Made by a program: the position numbers and the translations under genes. From Cylicocyclus nassatus (taxonomy: Eukaryota; Nematoda; Chromadorea; Rhabditida; Strongylidae), in the NCBI GenBank assembly GCA_958299035.1, contig CATQJL010000316.1, positions 91,658,443 through 91,722,442 of the forward strand: a DNA stretch of 64,000 nucleotides, in the 5' to 3' direction. Positions 1 to 15,200 of this stretch are shown here, piece by piece; the stretch's first letter is position 1; each line of letters starts with the position of its first letter. A model generated the notes under the pieces. The model was given only the letters and a program-made list of their open reading frames with translations. It was not told where the DNA came from and did not search any database.

Positions 1-218
1 TTAATTAGTTTTAGTTTGCATTAGAAATTTTGTGATGATGCTCTTTTTTCTTTCTTTTTTTTCTTTTTACCATGCAGCTTTGATCCCACTTTGATACGAG
101 ATATGTCAAATACGGCTCTTATCGAGATGCTAGGTCTAAGTAATGTCATAGCTTCATTGAAATAAATGTTGAAAAGTAGTTCCTCTTGAAGAGAACTGCT
201 GAGTCCTTTCTCATGTTT

Positions 219-3200
219 TCATTTACTTTCGTTATCGTCGACCACCATCAATATCTTCTGACAAAACACGGTAAAAGAGACTGAAAAGTCGTTTCGGAAA
301 GTAAAGAAGAGAAAATTACACGTAAGTACTTTTCACTTACACAGCGCTCTTCTAATGATAAGTGGCGTTTTATTTTGTTGGATGAAAAGCACGTAGATAG
401 GAACTCCAGTAAGTAATATTCCTATACCTATCGCTAAAATAAGTATAAATTTTTTGAGTCATTTCGAGTCAGAAAGTATTCATGGGTAAATCCGTAATTA
501 CCTGAATCCACTGGAGAAGCAATGACGGGGAAAACGACAATGATAGCTGATCCAACTACAAACACTGCTGCAAAAATTGGAGGAACCTGAAAGTTCGATA
601 AGTAGCTCCGAAAAGCTGCTGCCAATTTGTATAGAGGCGCAAACCGTGTAGCACATATCCACATGGAATCAGAAAAGACAGACGTTTTCACTGTAAATCT
701 CTTTTGAAACCCCAAGAAGGAATCTAATCATTACCCAAAATTTTTGGTTTAAACATCCGCTCCCATGCTTACAGAGTGCGTCAAAAGTCTGGAAGCCTAC
801 TTTGCACGTTGTAATTACAAAGCTACTAATGGTTTTGATTTCAGTTCTATGCTACATGATGCTGCAATCATCCTTTACAAAATATATATATTGTCCCTAG
901 CTCAAAATGGCTGCTATAAGTTTTTGAACAGGACTTATCGAACGGTTACTTTCGCAGGACGAAAAAATCGTAGCTGGAACTACTGAGAATATTTTACAAA
1001 AGTTTGATTAATTGTCGTGGAGGAGGCTTTCGTTAAGATTCGTAGTCGTTGCTTTTGCTAGAAGATATTCTTTCGAAAGCGGAGAATAAAAAATTTGCAA
1101 ATTTTACCTGCGGGCGAGAGATACGTCTTTGAAATGAAACAAAGCTATAGAAGCAATCACTGGGTTCGAGGCTATATTCCTTTCATATGTCTTCTGTATA
1201 AGCATCTATTTGAACTTGATTGATGGAAGTGTTTCATTATTTTTCAGACGATAATTTTTTCGCTATACACTACTTCGTAATTCACGTATTCGACAGATTT
1301 CCAGTAGACGAAGTGAACATGTATCGGCTTAAAATCCAATATTTTTACTCCTGAGCTCTGCAGAAAGTTCTCTTTGGAATATGTTGCCGAAATGATTGGT
1401 GTACGATGCTGCACATTTGCCTCGTGGGTCAAACTTTATCGCATACCAGCATGCCAGAACAGATAGACTCGCCAAGATTTTGAAGGGCTCTGTTGATTCC
1501 AAATGAGCCTTTTTCAAAATTTGAATACTGAGCTATATTTATAAATGAACCATGTGAGCACAAATTTTTTGATTCCAGTTTTCCTTTCTGACCTTATTCG
1601 AGAAAGGTAGTCTTTCAGACTCTCGACGCCGTGTATTACATGCACCGGATGAGAGCAGTAGGACTCAGACAATCGAGGAAGGGTCCCGGACTCTGCCCAG
1701 CGGGGGTTTGCCACACGTGCTCCGGAGCCCTCCCATCTCACCCATTTTGGTGCTCCGGGGCTCGTCCAAATCTGGCGCACCTCCGGAGCAGAGACTTGCG
1801 AGCCCCGGAGAGGGGTCCCATTCGCCTTCTTGTGACGTCACGGTCACGGTGAGCCGAATCAGAGTCAGAGCCCGGAACCCTCCCATTTTCGCTCCGGAGA
1901 TATGCCGTCGATCGTCTGAGATTAAGCAAACATTGCTTTTGTTGTGCGAAGTACTCAGAGCACTAATTGGCAGGGGCCTGTTCGAGCACAATTTCTTTCG
2001 ATCAGCACCTAGTGTTGTAATTTTTACTGTTCCAAAGTGGTACTGGCAAGTCTTCATTTTGCTTCCTTCTTCTGATTTTAAAACTATATCACTAAGTTCG
2101 AATCATAAGAACTTATTTCGGTTTTCAAAGTGAAATCAAAACTCGGTAACCTGCCGCAGATTCATTGCATTCTTAATACTTTCCTCCGTAAGAAACCCAC
2201 ACCCCATTTGACTGCCTTATTCCAGAAGTAAAGAATTAAAGATGAATAGATGAGGGAGAGTGATGAAAGGTTAAAGGAAGCTCCGCTAAAGTCTGTGAAG
2301 TCAAAAAGAATTGTATTTTAAAGATTTTCTGGTGCCGACAAGTGTCGAATCTTGTAAGCACCCATCCTCCTCAGAATGTCACTTTCCAGGATCTTTCTTA
2401 AAACAAATACTTTGAAGATAAACACCTTGATTGATCGGCCAGCATCGGGATATTTGCGTCGAAGTTTGAACCATGCCAATGCCACGACGGTGAATGCCAG
2501 CCAGGATGCCACTTGACTTACAGTGATGAGCGCATAGAGATTGTTGGAGATAAGAAGATAGCATAAAGTTAGAAAGCTCTAAAAAGAATAAAAAATTGGC
2601 TTTAAGAAGTTTCTTGTATGGTTCTGCAAAGTGTCAACGCACTGCGAATAGCACAGCAGGCATAGGAGTCCGTAGCTTTTTATTTATCATTGCTAAAACT
2701 CTTGGCATTTGATGCTCACGACCAGCGCAAAAAAGCAACCTAAGTTTAATTGCCCGACAAAGATGTTTTGTCTTTGTGACTTACCTAGAGCTCATAATCA
2801 TATTGCCATTTTCTGTTCCGATGCAGCACACTGCAACGCATAGGGGCATCAAAAAGGAAACGGTAGGGTAGGCTTTCTCGGCGAATAACTTAATGACTAC
2901 TGCTTTTTCCTCTTATTTCTGTGTACAAAGTAGACCTACCACACCGACGGCTGGACTAATAAGCACTTCATCAGGAGATAATACGACATAAAGCGCAACC
3001 ACAAAAAATGTATGGATAAGGGTAATAGCAGCTAACGATGATACCAGAGCAAGAGGTAGATTACTGAGCAAATAACCACACAATTAGTTGACATTGGTGC
3101 TAAGGGCAATATACAGATTACTCTGGTTAGTTAGACTTCATATCTGTGCTGATTGGAAGTCTCTGGTAAGCCGTTGCCTAAGAGGCAGTATGATCTTTTT

Positions 3201-6200
3201 AGGCGAGAAAATCAACTGAAAGTCTTGCTCAGACCGCCCCCTCTCTGAGCAACGTCCAGTTGGCATTGTCGTGCTGGACTTGTCAAGAACATATTGTTGA
3301 ATCTTCAGTCAAGAGTGATTCACATGAACTGCGGTTTGAAGGATTTTTTAGATGAGGCCTTCTAATCAGTATTCACGTAACAAGTCACAATTTTCATGGA
3401 ATTATGAAGAACATGGATGAGATGAGTTAGTGCAAAGGTCCGCAAAAATAGTTCCCACCATTTTTTGCTTGTGGTTTTTCATGGGTCGCGACTCATATTA
3501 GATCGGTGCATAACTTTTGTCTGTACTTTGAACCCATTTGCAAGCAAATACTTGAGAAGTATCCAATGCAGATTTTCATTTTTCCAGTAGTTGCCATGCG
3601 AATTAATCAGGGCTCGGTACGAGCTGGCACCAGGGAATTTTCAAAACGAAGTCTCGTTTGATCTTGAAAATTCCGTACGAAGCCCCTCTTGATCTGGTTT
3701 GAAGACCCCTCATTATTTTTAGATTATGTAGAAGTATGTAGTAGGGTTTCTGTGCGTTTTCATTTCATGGAACAACTTTTCACAGCTTTCTGAGCTTTTA
3801 AGTGGTTGAATCACATCTTGAGAAGCAGAAAAAGCCGATTTTTCGATTGCGGAGCAGAATTAGTAATTTTAAAATTGCTATAAGACGCTTAAAAGAAAAC
3901 ATTATGAAAATGTTTCTTCTCTGTATGTGAACTTTTACAGTATAGATACATTTTATGTAGAAAAGTATGAAAACTTATGTGAGCAAAGTGTCGGTGCCAG
4001 CTCAGCTGGCACCCAGCTGGCACGGTGCCAGCTGGGTGAGAAAAAAGTCCAGCACAGCTTTCATTCACATAATTTTTCATAAATTTTTGCATCATAGTTC
4101 GGGTCCCCCAAATAATACGTAATTGAGCATGGCGATTACGGATACAATATTAGTTTTTGGAATCATCTGTAGTTTTATCAATTTTGTTGATTTTCTTGCA
4201 AAGTTTGAGCTACGGGGCAGGGAAATGGCACAGAATATGAGCATGCTGATTACGAATACAATATTAGCTCAAAATTATCTGTTACGTCTATCGATTTTGT
4301 CGGGTTTTTTCGCAAAGTTCGAGCTACAGGGCTTGGAATTGGCACGGGGGCAAGTGAGCATGCTGACTACTAACACAGCGAGAATAGGAAATTGGCATGT
4401 AGAAGTGGGCACAGGGAAAGGTTGTACAGGGATAAGAATGAAACCTTTATCATGGTGTTTTATTAGGGCCGGGTGGAGCCGAGTAAACCAGCTAGTAGCT
4501 CAAAATTTCTCAATATCTTGGAATTTGTGAAAAGCCAGCTGGGAAGAAATAAAAGTCCCTGTTAGCGGGTTAATAAGGCAGATTCAAAGATTACAAGTTA
4601 TAAGTGGCCTAAATTTGGACTAATTTTCTTTTCAGAGGCCTGAAATGGTAAGAGGTTATGATTTGATTTCTTTCCCTCCAAAATACTTGTAATAAACAAA
4701 TATTGGGGTGATCGCTAAAAAATGGGACAGCTTGATTTTTGTCAAATTTTGGATTTTTTGTTTCGAGTAACAACAAGCAGGCTGCAAAGTAAACGGCTTA
4801 TATGAGCGACCTTTGCCTATTATTCTGGCAAAACGTCAACGCTCCTCTCTCACAACCCTACGCGTAGCGCCCTGAAGAACTCGAACAGGTTTTTGAACCT
4901 CGCTCATTCTTGCACTGCCATACTCTAAAGTCAAAGAGTAGTTGATATACCATTCGAAAGAGCTCTTCATGCTCTTTCAAATAATATATGAAACATACAG
5001 AATTTCTTTCTATTTCTGGGCAAAAAAAAGCGAAATACCTGGAAAATCGCGATTTTTTGGCGCAACAAAAACCAGTAAATCAAGTTTCAACCTGCATTTT
5101 CCGAAGATAGATAAAATGTGAGGTAAACGCATATGGATGCATAGAGCGTAAAAGCTCTTTCAGATGGTACCTATAGAACATGCGTTCACCTGCAAAGCAT
5201 TGAATAGCACGTATCTTTGTTCTCAAAGCTGCTAATGGCCATATCTCCTGAATTTGAAAGTTTACACCAGCAACCCATCGTGGGTCTGGTGACTGTACCT
5301 TCACGCATTGCAGCAGTAGTACTTTGGATGGTTTCGCATGTTTCACTGCGCAGATACTGCTCGAAGTTTATAATTTGTCAAAGTGACTAACTTTGCATTT
5401 CAGCCACTATAAAAATTATTAGTTATGTAAATGACCTTACATAGGGATTTTCTGAAAGAAAATAATCTACTCTAACATCTCTCGAAATTGGGAAATTTGA
5501 TCATTTTTCTTTTCTGAAAAATCTACATTTATTCTCTAGGTGCCCCATTTTTTAGTGATCACCCTAATAATAGTAAGAGTAAAAAAACATTCTTTTTTCA
5601 AATACAAAGGTGACGTCTACGGTAGTAAGGATGACAGATAAAGCGTGTTAAAGGCAGTGGTGTTCAAGCAAATCTGGGCATATGGGTTTTTTGCCTGGAA
5701 AGTGTTGAGGAAATTTCAGCTAAGGCACTGTCCAAGGCAGCGCAAATAGTTCATTCACGGCTAAAAATCCATCCATAAATGCTCCGCGGCTTTGCCGTGA
5801 CTGTAACACTTAGAATGGGTCCAGCGCGCACCCAGCGTTGAAGTGAGCGAAGTCGTTTTTGGGTTACGGCCACGCCGCAGGCACGGGGATTTCGGATTTC
5901 TAGGCCGTGAATGAACGATTTCCGCTGCTCTTTGGACAGTGCTTTAGTTAGTTAGTACCCCTCATCAAACCAGATTTGGACACTGCTTTTAAGGGCCAGG
6001 CATACATCACGCAATTTCATCGCGTCGGTCTTCCGAAAGACCATTGTTACGAGTTCATCGTGCTGATCATCTTGCTTTTCGGTTGTGATGATTTTACGAC
6101 ATGACTAGTCACTGACTGTCTTTCCTAAGGTATACTTTGCTCATCGGAAGCGTCGCGTTTGACTGAATCTCAGCGATATCGCCTCGCTGACCTTCACACG

Positions 6201-9200
6201 GGAGACCTCTTTTCTGGAATATTTTCTGAAAGTTTATTGTTGATTGCGAACATGTTTCTGTAGAGAAATCAGAAACTGATCAAAATTTGCAACACACAAT
6301 TTTTGGCGTTTTCCTAGCGTGCGGGCCCTCAAAAATTTTGAAGTCACGTACCTCACTCAAAACTTATCCATGTGGTTGTTCAAAGTATTGATACGACTAT
6401 TAGAGTCGAATTATGCGTAAAGCCATTTCTGTGGATAAGCTAAATACATGATGACTGGACAAATGCGGAGTTCCACCTTGTCGGGGTCAACCAAGTGACT
6501 TCATCATGAAGTGATACAAGTGGCGTTTTTGCTGTCGATTTTGTAGATTTCTGTTCGCCATAACGTGTCACCGTAAGGAATATAGTATGATACTTGTGAT
6601 TAGGTAAATAAACCACGTAAAGTTTCAGCAGTTGCAGGGACTTGATTATCGGACATCCTTCACAAAGGGTACTATGTGCAAGAACAGTGTCATTTTGATG
6701 ATCATTATATTCAATAAGCCCCATAAGCGAGTTTGAGCGAGATTTGGAAACGCGAGACACAGTGTTTGATTGCACCAGTTGATGAAGAAGTATGCCCACG
6801 TAGAGAGAGTAGCGATTTAGTCGCAGCGATTTCGTTACTGCCAAGTATCGCGACGATCCCTCGCTCGATGCATGAACGGCCCTTTATATTGGCATACGAT
6901 ATTGCTGCAAAAAGGCTCTCGACGCATTCTGGATTTCCGAAACTCGCGTATCAACAGCCGAGATGAGAGCGTGCCAATCACAGATGAGTTTATACCATTC
7001 GCGAGGTTAAGTGATTTAAAGAGTGCCACTAATCAGTTCGAGTATGGTCTACGCTGCATTTCATGATTAATTTTGTGGCAACAAGCGACTGCCTCTTCAA
7101 ACATCTTCGGCAAGGTTTGTGCGTCTTTTAGGTTACGGAAACTTTGTTAGTGCATTCTGTAGTGTTATCGTCGATAATTTATCGAGGTTAGGCCGGGATG
7201 AAGAGTTTGCGGTGAGGTAGACATCACATCGAAAATCTCTTTCCAGAAACATTCTTTCACCATTACCGATAACTATACTACCAATATATTAATGACGACA
7301 ATGTTTGCAAGAGGAAGATGTTGGAATTTACTGGGATAGTAGATTTGCAAATGGTTTGTCTTACTTTTCAAAGCTCTTTCAAAGGACTTAAACGAAAATC
7401 TAAAAAATTAGCAAAAGTGAGACAAGGAAGAAACGAAAGTTTGTAAACTCCGACATCATCTCGGCATGCGAGTGCGGGATCACACCGTAATTATAGTTGC
7501 TAGGACGAGAAATGAATTCTGCATTGGCTCTGCTTAAAGTATTTGCTACGAGATTTGCGGACTTTTCAAGAAACGGAAGAATCTGTGTCGACCGAATCAT
7601 CTATTAAGTCGGTCCAAAGTTCGCGCTATTTTTCAGACCCAAGCTTAAACTATTTGAAATAATATTAGACAAGCGCTCTAACCAGTGTCCGATGCAGAAA
7701 ATATTTCTCTTTCCAAAAGTGTGTTTTTGTTCAGACTCCTCTTACGTCCACTAATATAATCGTCAGGATCTTCAACCTATGTTTTTCACCCATCCTGAGT
7801 TTGGCTATTTTTTAGAGTTTCCATTTTCAACTTTTGGGCTGGCTTCAAAAACGTTGAATAGTAAAAATACAGTACAACACAGTTTTTGGCGTCTCTAGCC
7901 ACCTTCTCAAAATTTTTGAAAATGATTTTCTGATGATATCAAATTCCACATTTCGACATCCCAATTCTCACAGAACAATGGATAGCAAGCAACCAGGGCA
8001 TCATTCGATTCAGCTTTGTCTCCTCTTTCTGGTAGACTTCTTTCCTTTCTGACTTGTATGATATGTGAGAATAATATCATTTTGATTCTTTTTTTTTCGG
8101 CTCGCCCCAGGGGCTGTACCCAGAAAATTCGGAATCCGTATTTCAAATCGCTAAACTCATTTGCTTGCTAAAATCAGTGTTAAATCATGATCTGTTAGAA
8201 CTTCAAATTCCGGAAACTGATTAATTTTTGAAGCGATAGTGATTTTCAACTTGGTAAAAGTAAAGGCTTTAAAAATTCAAAAATTTTGAGAAGGCAGTTG
8301 AAGATGCCAGAAGATTGTATTGTATTGCATTCTGTTTATTCTATCCAGTTGCTGTCAAGGTTAGTCCGGAAGCTGAGAATGCAAATTCGGAAAATTAGCC
8401 AAACTCAGGATGGGTAAGAACATGGGTTGAAGATTTTGACAAATATTTGAGCGGATATCAAAGGTAAACCAAAACGCAGCTTTCAGAAAGAGGAAGGAAT
8501 TTTGCATTGAACACTGTTCAGGGCGTTTGTCTATCCTTATTCTAAGTGGTAAGCTTGGCTGAAAAACAGCGCAAACTTTCGGGCTGACCTAATATATGAA
8601 TTGCATAGTTACTTATTCTTGATTATGTGCTAACCGTTTTGGATTAATAATTTCTTCGGTAAGAAAGCTCAAATTTATCCATCCTTGATAAGCGAACAAA
8701 CCAGAATAGAATCCAACAGAAGCATCCAGCCAATTTCGAAAGTTGCCTTCGAAAGGGCTTTCGAAGGAGTCTTTATACTGCGGCCCACCTGAAGTCAAAC
8801 CAGTTCGGCAGTTTCCGGCTCTGAAGTTTATTTAAGCTCACCGAAAATGAGAAGGAAACCGCCTGTAAGAATGACAGCGACTAGTACTAACACTTTCGCG
8901 TAAGTAATATAGTCTTGCATAGATGCTGCTGCTTTTACAGACCAGCAATTTATTGCGCCCACACCAACTGTAAGACAAAAGATCTACGATAGTAAGGTTG
9001 AGTATAGCAATCGCTCAAAGCTGATTAATCTGCTAGTGACAGAGATCATCCGCTTGATGAGGATCGCAACATATGATGTCGAAAGTCGCATAACTTTATT
9101 TGTGAGTCAATATAGCCCATGCAATCACTGTTCATTGCATTGTCATTTTCCCAAATGTTCGTCATATGAAAAGATTTCTTGATATGATAGTCACGAACCA

Positions 9201-12200
9201 TATTGCTTTCGCCTTTGCAACTCTAACTATTTGCATTGTCAAAACTGTCTTGGTTTATGATACCGTTACACATGAAAGTATTGTGCAACTCTATTATGCT
9301 GTTCGAAAGGTTCCGCCTATAAAAATTTCGTAGTTCGTATTTTTCCTTTCTCTCTCAAAATGTACAAATCATTACATCCTTGTAGTCTGGTAATACTTTG
9401 CCAACACAGCATCGATGAATTCAGTAGCTTGCATCGTTTTTGCTATCGGAAGAATTCGCAGATGTTAGCATCAGGTGTGAATTGCTCATGGTTTTTTAGC
9501 TATTAGTAGAATGTCGCATGCAGCTGTGTGATGATGTGATCGTACGCATATAAGTAGCTGACAGTGCACACTCAGAGTTATTCACATGTACGACTCTCGC
9601 TCATTTGTTTTAACTATTTCAGTCATATATTTATACCTTCTTCCAATCACATCACCATTCCTATTTGTAGTTTATCATTCATTAATATTATTTGTTATTT
9701 GTTCTATCCGTGCTTGTTGTTGTTTTCTGTTTCTCTGATAAAGTTTAATTACCCAAGTTTGAGGTGTGCTCGTATCCAACCGCTCAAGACCCGCATGGCA
9801 GATAATCTTCGTGGCTTGGCTGGTATTAGACGATTATAGCTCTGAGTATCATATCGTCGCCTATATTCAGTACACCGCCAGTGAAGGTTGGATTATTCTG
9901 TTTCATCTATTTACCAGAAGTACATACAATTTAGACACGCAAAGAATGGGAGCCATTGCATCCACTCAAAGAAGTTACTTTTTGAAGTGTTATGTCTGGC
10001 TTGTTGTATCTTTCAAGCTGATGGCGCACTTCATAGCTGGAGCAATTGAACAACAACAACAAGAGCATATTTGAAACTAGCTCATTAACTCTGCCCTCAT
10101 TTTAGGCTTTTGTTGAAAAGGTAGAATTTTTTGAAAACCAATAGTTATCCTTTAGTTCAAAGAGACTGGCGCTGGAAGGCGAGGCTTCAAGGCCTAGTCA
10201 GGGCTAAGGGATGATCAAAGACCACGCCGGGAGAGACGCAGACTGCGTCGCACGTGCGAGTGGTCGCCTCCCAACCGCCAATAGCGTTCAATAAGGGTCC
10301 TCGCCTTGTAAACGAGCATGCTTGGTTACAAGGTTAAGGGCTTATCGCAAGGGACGGTAAGTTACTCGTTCAGAAACCCGTCATACATCGCCGAGAAAAG
10401 CCTAAAAGCGCTCAAAAATCCCGAAAAACCCCGAAAAAGCCCGAAAGCGCAGAAAAGGTCGGAACGCAGACGAACTTTTGGTAGAATTCTGACATTATTT
10501 TGATGTGCAGATGACAGAAAATGAACCAAAATAGGCTCGGTTTTGAAATCAACACACATGTCTTTGCGCCGAAACGTGTGCGTGGAAGGGGCGTTCCGGC
10601 TCTGTCTATTGCTTTGGGCTTTTTTGAGCGCTTTTGGGCTTTTTTGGCGCTTCTGGACTTTTCTCGGCGAAGTATGACGAGTCCCTCAGACATCTTCAGA
10701 TTTTGTAGTCTTCTCCTAGAAAGCACATACTGAACTTTGAAAAACAATGGCTGATCAAAAATTTGAACAAAGGTATCTGCCCATGATCTCTAGTGCTACA
10801 GTGCTGGACATAATTATAAAGCCACTCTAAAAATCGTCGTAATTTTCGTTCTTACCAATGAATCTGTCTGAAACTTTGCTGTATTGTGCGCATATCAACC
10901 TACCATAACCCCTCAAAACGGCTTCCAGTCTTGTTGAGTTTGACCGGAGAAAAACGAAAAAAATCGAAAAAGCCCTCTTTGAAAGCTGGGCAAAATTATA
11001 CAGCCACCTGGTTTTTCTAATCACTCGCATTCGTTGACACTCAAATTTTTTGGACAATAATACCCCAAAATATGATGGCAACACCTACGGCCTGTCATCC
11101 TACTCAAGTAGAAGCGATCGCTGCATTTCTTGCTTTTAAAAGCATTAAAAGTCAATCTCCTTCAACAAACAACTGCTTTAAAGAGTTTTCAAGCTCTTGT
11201 TCATTCCAAATGATAATCATGGAATCTAATGACCCTTTTGGATAGATGAGGTGAAGAGCGCTTTCGTAAACTCTGAGTAATCGCTGATTTTGACGGACAG
11301 ACTCCAACCTCAACATAGGCTTGGAACGCTTTTGAACCACAAAACTCGATTTTCAAGCGACAGAAAATACTGTAATGTAGCCATTACGACAGCCATACAA
11401 CAGTGAACTCGTGTGCATGACTGGGAAGAAATTTCGGGACTGAGCACTCTGATTCAGCCGCAGTTGACATTCACTGAATGTTGAGTGGAGCACCCCGCAC
11501 AATCAAAACCAGCTCAGATCACGAGATAAAACCGGAGACGCTTAAAACTTCAAAATCCTAGCCAAGCTCATTCATCGGATGAAATATGACTTGAAACACA
11601 GAGGGAATTAGGGAGATCTAGGGTTATATCGAATCTTCCGCTCGCAGGGAATTTTTGGAAAGTATTCCAGATCTAAATCGCTACCGCATCATAGGGAAAA
11701 TCTGAAAGTTGTTGCTAAAGTTGCATCCCTATGTAGGCAATGTAATATATCAAGTTCAGCACTTTGTGAACATTGCAAACTAAGTTTTATGGTTTAAAAG
11801 CGTTTCAACCTTATGGTGAGGTTGGAGTCTGTCCGTCAAAATCAGCGATTACGCAGTTTACGGAAGCGCTCTTCATCTTATCTATCCAGAAGGGTCAGTA
11901 GATTACATGATTATCATTTGAAGTGAACAAGAGCTTGAAAACTCTTAAAACCAGTTGTTTGTTGAAGAAGCTTGACTTTTGGTGCTTTTGAAAGCAAAAA
12001 ATGCAGTGATCGCTTCTATTTGAGTAGAATGACAGACCGTAGGTGTTGCAGATGTTTCATACTTTGGGATGTAATTGTACGAAAAAATTTTAGAGCCAAC
12101 GAATGCGGTAGTGATTAGAAAAATCAGATGGCTTTATAATTTTGTCCAGCTTTCAAAGAGGGCTTTTTCGAATTTTTCGTTTTTCTCCGTTCAGATTCAA

Positions 12201-15200
12201 CAAGACTGGAAGCCGTTTTGGAGGGTCATGGTAGGTTGATATGCGCACAATGCAGCAAAGTTTCAGACAGATTCATTGACAAGAACGAAAGTTACGACGA
12301 TTTCTAGAGTGGCTTTATAATTATGTCCAGCACTGTATAAGTATAGGTGTTGCGTTTATTCATAAGCAGAGCAAACACATTCTCTACCTTCGAAATGCAT
12401 TATGGTTGTCAAACTTATAACTTACTTATAAGAATAATTGCGACAAGCTCGGTAGTCCACGGTGGTGCGTCGCAATTTGGATAGAGAGGACGCAGTGTGT
12501 AAATGGCAAAGGTTAAGCTGATGACTGCTCTTGAAGCGGGCCTGAATAATTCGGTTCAGTATCAATGTGTAGAAGCGTCAGAAGCCTCTTAAGTTGCATT
12601 TTTATGTAGTAAACATAAAATCTATGTATGTTCATCTGAAAGGTTTTAAAATTGATCCTTTATGGATGAGGTATGGGGGATTCCGTAACATCGAGCACAC
12701 CTCTCCCGATACCAGCCGCCATGCAATTTGGCAGTACGCAAAATGTGACCAGAAGGGCATTTCCATACTCGAGAAAAGTTCGTGAACAGTGATTTTGCGG
12801 TTGAAAAGATCGTGAAGAGATGATTTTGCGGTTATTACTCACGCATTACGATCTCCTAGGCCCGTATGCACGTACATCCCTGCGGGGAGGGGATGTGCGT
12901 TATACCATTGAAATGATCCCCGCTGGGGATCCCCTCCCCTCCCCGCGCGAACCTTCGTATGCACAAAGACAATATCGGACAAGGGATCCCCCTCTGGGGA
13001 GGGGAAGTGAACCCCCTTATGCACAAGAGGGGATCAAGCGGGGAAATCACCTTGCTTTCAAATTTTCTATGAAAAACTCTTTCTTATTTCATATTTTGAC
13101 TGCGACTCATCTTCATCTCCTCACTTTCAATAATTTAGGGTTGCGGAATGCGCGTATGCAGTGACTGGCTCGGGGCACTAAAAATGATTTTTTCTACTCC
13201 CATTATGTTCCTGCTTTCTTGGATGCTGCCCACTTTCGCTCATACCTCACTTCAGCGTAAAAATGTTGAACTATAGAAGTTGATGTGTCTCTGCAAGGGA
13301 ATGGGTAGAAGACGTTATGCTGCCGAAAAGGGGAGGGGGTGCCGCGCGGACGCTCAGAGCAGTATTCTAACACATAACAGAAGCTGCAGCTGTTGAGGGG
13401 ATCACTCCCCAGGGGATTTCTACTCAGAAATAGGCAAATATGCTACTTTCTAGGTTTTTTCAAGGCAGCTTATGTTAAGATAACAAGATAATGGCAACAT
13501 GTCATGAAATATGAAAGTTACAATGTGTTTACTCGGTCTATATAGTTAAAACTATTATGTTATATGAAAAATGCGCAAATTTTCTGAATGATCAAGAACT
13601 CCTACAAATAATCGAAATTGACAGCTATCATTGCTCGGAGTCTTTCTCAAGAGGCGAATACAGAAAAGAAAGACAAATTGCAAGCCACAGGTCGCTGAGA
13701 GAAGAACCCGGCTTTCAAAGAAAATCCTCCATTAAATTGAACGAAATGCTTGGTAATGACTGAGCAGAACCAGAATATCCGCGTCTCTGGCATGATCTAC
13801 ACCATCGAACTCCTACTTCGTTGCAGGGGATGTCAATCCCCTCCCCCGCGTTATTGAGTTGAATTCGCGCATACGGGGTTCGAGTGGGGGAAGGGAAGGG
13901 ATCCCCTCCCCCATTCGAACCCCGTATGCACTGGGGTTCGCTCGATCAATACCTCTGAAACCATTCACACCATCCCCGCCTAGGTGCAGGGGAGGGGATC
14001 GCTCCCCTCCCCTCTGTCATGGCGGGGTTCGGCGGAGGGGATCGTTCCCCTGGGGATCCAGCTCCCCTCCCCTCCCCAGCGGGGACGTACTTGCATACGG
14101 GCCCTAGTCTTCCCCTCTCTGTTGTGTCAAACGCTCTGGTATCATTCTGCTATCCCATCATCTGAACGATTTTGAAAACTAGGGGATTGTTTGATTAATT
14201 TGGGATCAAGTGATGTATGGCGTGAGAAGGGCCCTAGCCGATACGACCTTCACGTTCTAGCGAAGTCCGATATTTGACTCGCATGGCGGCAGTAATGAGT
14301 TCGCTCAAACAACTTTTCGCAGATGTATGTTCCGCTCCTCTATTGACTTACTATTTTTGGATTACTCTTGGGGAAGTGAAAGTTCTTACTCACCACCACT
14401 TCATCCTCATATAGATAGGGAAAGTAAAGCTTATTCAATCTTTTCGTAGTGCGTACTCTTTGATTCAACAGGACTGACGGCTGGAAGGTGCGGCTTTGAG
14501 GCCTAAACAAGGGCAAGCCGCCTTCCAGCCGCCATTCTCATCGAATCAAAGAGTAGTCGCCAATCGCCAATCTCATTAAATCCCGGCACGAAAGATGAGT
14601 CTTTGCTGTTACAAGGGGCATCGGATGCTAGGTAAGAGAGGGAAAGAAGTGAACAAGGAGAAGAGCGCGAGTAGGTTATATGTCAAGAATAACGATAGCT
14701 ATAGTGGCACCAGCAGTGTCTGGGTGTCAAACTTTATACAGGTAGCATCGCCCCGCAGCAGAGGAGCTCACGCGGAGGGTGCAGTTTGTAGCAGGGGTGC
14801 CTGAAGCGTCATTTTCATAATGTTTTCGCTTTCAAGTTTCATGGCATGGAAATGATCAGCATCACATCACCACAATTATAGGTTAAGATTCTTCTAAATT
14901 TGGTTCAGCATGTGAGGTATGTAAACCTCTATGGCTAATGTGGAAAACAAAATTCAGTGAAAAAAAAGCTGAATAGCTTTTTCCTCTGCTTTTAAAAAAA
15001 GGGGTAAGGGGTATCTGAGTTTCGAGCTGCTGGCAGCTTGCGACGGCAAAGCTATCATTATTCCTCATCCCTGCCCACCTCGGAGAGTAAGAAACGATAG
15101 TAGAGGTGGGAGAAGTAAAGAAGGCTGAATCTGCCTCCACAAGGCGAGTATGGCTTACAACTGTTGTTCTACCTTCGCGCGGCTAACAAGTTGCGCGTAG

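Noticed and set aside
1665..2133. Overlapping frames of 130 and 141 codons on both strands
   Set aside because: Caused by the GC-rich CTCCGG island; no domain, no splice context, and it lies in an AAT-B intron.
3608..4560. Possible long hAT-like element starting CAGGGCTCGGTACGAGC
   Set aside because: Left end matches the 43856 MITE, but no right end with a GAATTAAT duplication was found, so limits cannot be given.
6440..6844. 134-codon minus-strand frame in AAT-B intron 6
   Set aside because: No recognisable motif and no exon chain; length is within what chance allows in 64 kb.
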